64,000 nucleotides of DNA from Acidovorax sp. A79 (GTDB lineage Bacteria > Pseudomonadota > Gammaproteobacteria > Burkholderiales > Burkholderiaceae_C). The stretch lies in NCBI RefSeq assembly GCF_041154505.1, contig NZ_AP028672.1:1315001-1379000 (forward strand). The letters run 5' to 3'. Under the pieces are notes generated by a model that saw nothing but the letters and a program-made list of their open reading frames with translations, was not told the DNA's origin and did not search any database. Every line of letters starts with the position of its first letter. The first letter of the stretch is position 1. Made by a program: the position numbers and the translations under genes. Below, piece by piece: positions 60,416-64,000 of this stretch.

Positions 60416-61705
60416 CTAGAAAAGCTGACCGGTTTCCATGGTGGCCTGCGCGTCGGGCCGCCGCCCCCGGCCGCCGGCCGGCACCGGTGTGCGTGGCTCC
60501 AGCACCGGCTCTTCCCCGCGCCGCGCCAGCGTGCTGGCCCGCACCCCCAGCAGGCGCAGGCGCTTGTCCAGCGGCACGCGCTTGAGGCACTGCCCGGCCA
60601 GCTGGCGGATGGTGGCGCCGTCCGCCGTGTAGATGCCCGCGGTGTGGTCGCGCGTGGCGATCTTGAAGTCGTCGTAGCGCAGCTTGATGCCGATGGTGCG
60701 CGCCACATAGCCCTTGCGCTGCAGGTCTTCGGCCAGGCGCAGGCACAGGTCGGTGAAGATCGCGCCCAGCTCCGCCTTGTCGCGCACGGCGTGCAGGTCG
60801 CGGTCGAAGGTGGTCTCGCGGCTCATGCTCACGGGTTCGCTTTCGGTCACCACGGGGCTGTCGTCCCGCCCCCAGGACACCCGGTGCATCCACGCCCCCG
60901 TCGATTTGCCGAAGTGCCCCATCAGCCACTGTTCATCCTGCGCCGCCAGCTGGCCGATGGTCTCGATGCCCAGGCGCGCCAGCTTCTCACCCGCCTTGGG
61001 GCCGATGCCGTTGATCTTGCGCACGTTGAGCGGCCAGATCTTCGCCTGCAGATCCGACTCATAGACGATGGAGATGCCGTTGGGCTTGTTGAACTCGCTG
61101 GCCATCTTGGCCAGCAGCCGGTTGGGGGCCACGCCGATGGAGCAGGTCAGCCCCGTCACGTCGAAGATCCTCTTCTGGATGAGCCGTGCCAGCACCCTGC
61201 CTCCTTCGCGCTGGCCCCCGGGCACGTCGGTGAAGTCGATGTAGACCTCGTCCACGCCCCGGTCCTGCATCACCGGAGCGATGTCGGTGATGGTGCTCTT
61301 GAACAGGCGCGAAAAGCGGCGCACTTCGTCGAAATCCACGGGCAGCACGATGGCATGGGGGCACAGCCTGGCCGCCTTCATCATGCCCATGGCCGAGCCC
61401 ACGCCGAACTGCCGCGCCGCGTAGGTGGCGGTGGTGATGACGCCCCGGCCCACATAGTCCTTGAGCAGGGGAAAGTCGGCCACCGGAATGAAATGCGGCT
61501 CGCGCAGGCCCTGGCCATCGGGGCTCTGGTGCAGCAGCTCGTCCACCTTGCGCCGCCCGCCGCCGATGACCACGGCCAGGCCCTTGAGCTGGGGGTAGCG
61601 CAGCAGCTCGACGGATGCGAAGAAGGCATCCATGTCGAGGTGCGCGATGCGGCGCAGGCGCGGTGCGGAGGGCTCGTCGGGCGGTGCGGAGGTCACGGCC
61701 TCCAT
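60416..61705 (-). CDS. dinB: DNA polymerase IV (Y family)
   Basis: DinB is an error-prone translesion polymerase. The 429-residue protein has the first catalytic Asp24 in HLDMDAFFASVE, the Asp-Glu pair in GVDEVYIDFTD, SIGVAPNRLLAKMASEF and a helix-hairpin-helix KINGIGPKAGEKL. The start is taken at the ATG at 61705; the frame is open to a GTG at 61753. It ends in ETGQLF, a beta-clamp-binding-type tail. I see no LexA box in the upstream 80 nt. Confidence 0.95.
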   Translation of the reverse strand: MEAVTSAPPDEPSAPRLRRIAHLDMDAFFASVELLRYPQLKGLAVVIGGGRRKVDELLHQSPDGQGLREPHFIPVADFPLLKDYVGRGVITTATYAARQFGVGSAMGMMKAARLCPHAIVLPVDFDEVRRFSRLFKSTITDIAPVMQDRGVDEVYIDFTDVPGGQREGGRVLARLIQKRIFDVTGLTCSIGVAPNRLLAKMASEFNKPNGISIVYESDLQAKIWPLNVRKINGIGPKAGEKLARLGIETIGQLAAQDEQWLMGHFGKSTGAWMHRVSWGRDDSPVVTESEPVSMSRETTFDRDLHAVRDKAELGAIFTDLCLRLAEDLQRKGYVARTIGIKLRYDDFKIATRDHTAGIYTADGATIRQLAGQCLKRVPLDKRLRLLGVRASTLARRGEEPVLEPRTPVPAGGRGRRPDAQATMETGQLF

Positions 61706-61781
61706 TGTGCGCAAAAGCGCAGACACCCTGCTGTCAGCCGCACGGCCGACCACAGGGTTTGGGCTGCGGTATTGATTGTGT

Positions 61782-63482
61782 CTATTGCTTCTTGGCGAGC
61801 GCCGCGTTGCGCAGGCCCTGCAGCGTTCCCGTGGGCGTGATCGCCTCGGGGTCGATCAGGCAGTGCAGCACGCTGGGCAGGCCGCTGGCGCGCGCGCGCG
61901 CCAGGGCGGGGGCGAAGTCTTCGGTGCGCTCCACGCGCTCGCCGTGGCCGCCGAAGGCCTGGGCGTAGGCCTTGAAGTCGGGGTTCTTGAGCTGCGTGGC
62001 GCTCACGCGGCCCGGGTACTCGCGCTCCTGGTGCATGCGAATGGTGCCGTACATGGCGTTGTCCAGCAGCACCACGATGATCGGCAGGCCGTACTGCACG
62101 GCGGTCGCGAACTCCTGGCCGTGCATCAGGAAGTCGCCGTCACCCGCGAAGATCACCACCTCGCGCTGCGGCCACAGGCGCTTGCCGCCCACACCGGCCG
62201 GCAGGCCGTAACCCATCGACCCGCTGGTGGGCGCGAGCTGGCTGGCATAGGTGGTGAAGGGCCAGAAGCGGTGCACCCACGTGGCGAAGTTGCCCGCGCC
62301 GTTGCAGAAGATGGTGTCGGCGGGCAGCACGTCCTTGAGGTGCTGCATCACCTGGCCCATCTGCAGATCACCGGGGATGCGGATGGGCGCGGTGTCGCTC
62401 CAGGCCAGGTAGTCGGCATGGGCGGCTTCGGTGTGGGCCTTCCACGGCACCGGCGCCGCAGGGCGCACGGCATCCAATGCCGCGGCGAAGGCCTGCGGCG
62501 TGGCGTGGATGGCCTGCGTGGGGCGGTACAGCTTGCCCAGTTCATCGGCATCGGCATGCACATGCACCAGGGGCTGTGCGGGCGTGGGGATGCCGAACAG
62601 CTCGTAGCCCTGCGACGGCACTTCGGACAGGCGCCCGCCCACCACCAGCACCAGGTCGGACGCGCGGATGCGCGCCAGCAGCTTGGGGTTCACGCCCAGG
62701 CCCAGGTCGCCGCCATAGCAGGCGTGGGTGGCGGCAAACAGCATCTGCCGGCGGAACGAGCAGTACACCGGAATGGACCACGCCTCGGCAAACGCCGTGA
62801 ACTCGCGCACCGCCTGCTCGGACCAGCGGCTGCCGCCCAGGATGGCCACGGGGCTCTGGGCGGCCTGCAGGCGCTGGGCCAGCTCGGCCATCTGCGCGGC
62901 GCCGGGGTGGGTCTCGGTGACCTGGTAGGGCAGCGCATCGGCCACGCTGGCGGCTTCGGTCAGCATGTCTTCGGGCAGCGCCACCACCACCGGGCCGGGG
63001 CGGCCCGAGGTGGCGACGTGGAAGGCGCGCGAGATGAGTTCAGGCACACGCGCCGGGTCGTCGATCTGCACCACCCACTTGGCCATGGTGCCGAAGACCG
63101 CGCTGTAGTCGAGCTCCTGGAACGCCTCGCGCCCCATGGCGCCGCGCGCCACTTGCCCCACGAACAGGATCATCGGGGTCGAGTCCTGGTGCGCGATGTG
63201 CACCCCGGCTGACGCATTGGTGGCGCCCGGCCCGCGCGTCACGAAGCAGATGCCTGGCTGCCCCGTGAGCTTGCCCTGCGCCTCGGCCATCATGGCCGCG
63301 CCGCCTTCCTGGCGGCACACCGTCACGCCGATGTCCGCATCGTGCAGGGCATCGAGCACAGCCAGGTAGCTCTCGCCCGGCACGCAGAACAGCTGCTTGA
63401 CGCCATGGGTGATGAGCTGCTGCACCAGGATCTGGCCGCCGGTGCGGCTTGGGGCGGGGCTGGAGGTGGAAGGCGTGGTCAT
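61782..63482 (-). CDS. Thiamine-diphosphate-dependent enzyme, acetolactate synthase-like large subunit
   Basis: The 566-residue protein has the three domains of the ThDP family: the N-terminal PYR domain with catalytic Glu59 in CRQEGGAAMMAEA, the central domain, and the PP domain with the ThDP/Mg motif GDGDFLMHGQEF...LLDNAMYG. MTTPSTSSPAPSR is taken as the start. No ilvN small subunit is adjacent, so this is probably not the biosynthetic AHAS. It could be a catabolic acetolactate synthase, a carboligase or a decarboxylase. It lies 48 nt downstream of an aminotransferase gene on the same strand. Confidence 0.82.
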   Translation of the reverse strand: MTTPSTSSPAPSRTGGQILVQQLITHGVKQLFCVPGESYLAVLDALHDADIGVTVCRQEGGAAMMAEAQGKLTGQPGICFVTRGPGATNASAGVHIAHQDSTPMILFVGQVARGAMGREAFQELDYSAVFGTMAKWVVQIDDPARVPELISRAFHVATSGRPGPVVVALPEDMLTEAASVADALPYQVTETHPGAAQMAELAQRLQAAQSPVAILGGSRWSEQAVREFTAFAEAWSIPVYCSFRRQMLFAATHACYGGDLGLGVNPKLLARIRASDLVLVVGGRLSEVPSQGYELFGIPTPAQPLVHVHADADELGKLYRPTQAIHATPQAFAAALDAVRPAAPVPWKAHTEAAHADYLAWSDTAPIRIPGDLQMGQVMQHLKDVLPADTIFCNGAGNFATWVHRFWPFTTYASQLAPTSGSMGYGLPAGVGGKRLWPQREVVIFAGDGDFLMHGQEFATAVQYGLPIIVVLLDNAMYGTIRMHQEREYPGRVSATQLKNPDFKAYAQAFGGHGERVERTEDFAPALARARASGLPSVLHCLIDPEAITPTGTLQGLRNAALAKKQ

Positions 63483-63530
63483 GTCAAAAGGTCCGGAACG
63501 GGAAAATATCAAACGAGGAAAACAGGCGGG

Positions 63531-64000
63531 TCAGCGCAGCGCCTCGCACGCACGGCGGATACGTGAGCAGGCCCCCTGCAGGTCGGCCATACTGGCAGCG
63601 TACGAGATACGGAAATACGGCGCCAGCCCCAGCACGCTGCCCGGCACCACGGCCACGTGGAACTCGCGCAACAGGTAGTCGCAAAAATCGGCATCCGTGC
63701 GCAGCAGCGCGCCGCCCGGCGTGGTGCGGCCCAGCACGCCTTCGCAGCTGGCAAACGTGTAGAACGCACCCTCGGGCACGCGGCAGCGCAGGCCCGGCGA
63801 TGCGTTGAGCGAAGCCACCACGAGGTCGCGCCGCGCCTGGAACTCGCGGCAGCGCTCGGCCACCACGTCCTGCGGGCCGGTGAGCGCCGCCACCGCCGCC
63901 GCCTGGCTGATGGACGATGCGCACGACGTCGCCTGGCTCTGCACCACCGCCATGGCCGCGATCAGTGCACGCGGGCCCGCGCCGTAGCCGATGCGCCAGC
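63531..64000 (-). CDS. Class I/II PLP aminotransferase, C-terminal part (gene continues beyond the window)
   Basis: The frame is open to the right edge of the window. The visible 156 residues contain WRIGYGAGP just after where the PLP lysine would be, VVQSQATSCASSISQAAA, and the C-terminal small domain with PEGAFYTFAS and FRISYAAS. This fits the aspartate aminotransferase-type branch (fold type I, subgroup I). The PLP lysine and the N-terminal half are outside. It is probably co-transcribed with the ThDP enzyme downstream. Confidence 0.88.
   Translation of the reverse strand, partial: WRIGYGAGPRALIAAMAVVQSQATSCASSISQAAAVAALTGPQDVVAERCREFQARRDLVVASLNASPGLRCRVPEGAFYTFASCEGVLGRTTPGGALLRTDADFCDYLLREFHVAVVPGSVLGLAPYFRISYAASMADLQGACSRIRRACEALR

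Noticed and set aside
61706..61781. LexA box in front of dinB
   Set aside because: CTGT near 61730 is not followed by ACAG at the required spacing of eight bases.

Overview
The window is chromosomal DNA from a betaproteobacterium of the Comamonadaceae, most like Acidovorax or a close relative. Four things point there: the high GC core genes, the order fimV-truA-trpF-trpB-trpA-accD, the run rpoE-rseA-rseB-mucD-lepA-lepB-rnc-era-recO-pdxJ-acpS-nagZ, and a dispersed palindromic repeat (ATAGCTnnnAGCGCTT, loop, AAGCGCTnnAGGCC) that I associate from memory with this family. No rRNA, tRNA, insertion sequence, phage or CRISPR array is visible.

Layout. (1) 1-5.3 kb, plus strand: end of fimV, truA, the distal tryptophan genes trpFBA and accD. 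(2) 5.5-6.8 kb: a YggT membrane protein (minus) and a LON-domain protein (plus). (3) 6.8-22.4 kb, plus strand: a surface polysaccharide locus. It holds a FlaA1/CapD dehydratase, a TviB/WbpO-type dehydrogenase, wbpB, wbpD and wbpE, then a cassette of lower GC (epimerase, aminotransferase, acyltransferase, unusual glycosyltransferase, flippase). After that come a gene remnant, a GT4 glycosyltransferase, a methyltransferase, a third DegT aminotransferase and an initiating phosphoglycosyl transferase. (4) 22.5-25.9 kb, plus: lysS, a REC-GGDEF diguanylate cyclase and a translationally coupled small MscS channel. (5) 25.9-45.6 kb, all minus: in transcription order yceD-rpmF-plsX-fabH-fabD-fabG-acpP-fabF, a small membrane protein, the sigma-E module, lepA/lepB, RNA processing genes (rnc, era), recO, pdxJ, acpS and nagZ. 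(6) 45.7-48.3 kb, plus: maf, an RsmI-like methyltransferase and a MORN-like secreted protein. (7) 48.5-51.8 kb, minus: rluC-gph-Rieske-sppA. (8) 51.8-58.3 kb, plus: the long rne leader, rne, yaaA, a prolyl 4-hydroxylase and queF. (9) 58.3-64 kb, minus: a small membrane protein, an Aer-like receptor behind an FNR-type box, dinB, a ThDP-dependent enzyme and a truncated aminotransferase.

The points of most interest are these. The family repeat has been taken into coding sequence several times: it encodes the hydrophobic leader of the protein at 47163, lies inside trpF, and supplies the stop codons of acpS and fabH. The polysaccharide locus looks like a cassette replacement: an 11-bp inverted repeat straddles the wbpE stop at the left edge, and at the right edge there is what looks like the 3' end of a UDP-GlcNAc 2-epimerase gene. 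A strong terminator lies just upstream of lepA, next to a cluster of DnaA-box-like sites.

All calls come from reading the sequence and recalled knowledge of the families. No search or folding program was run.
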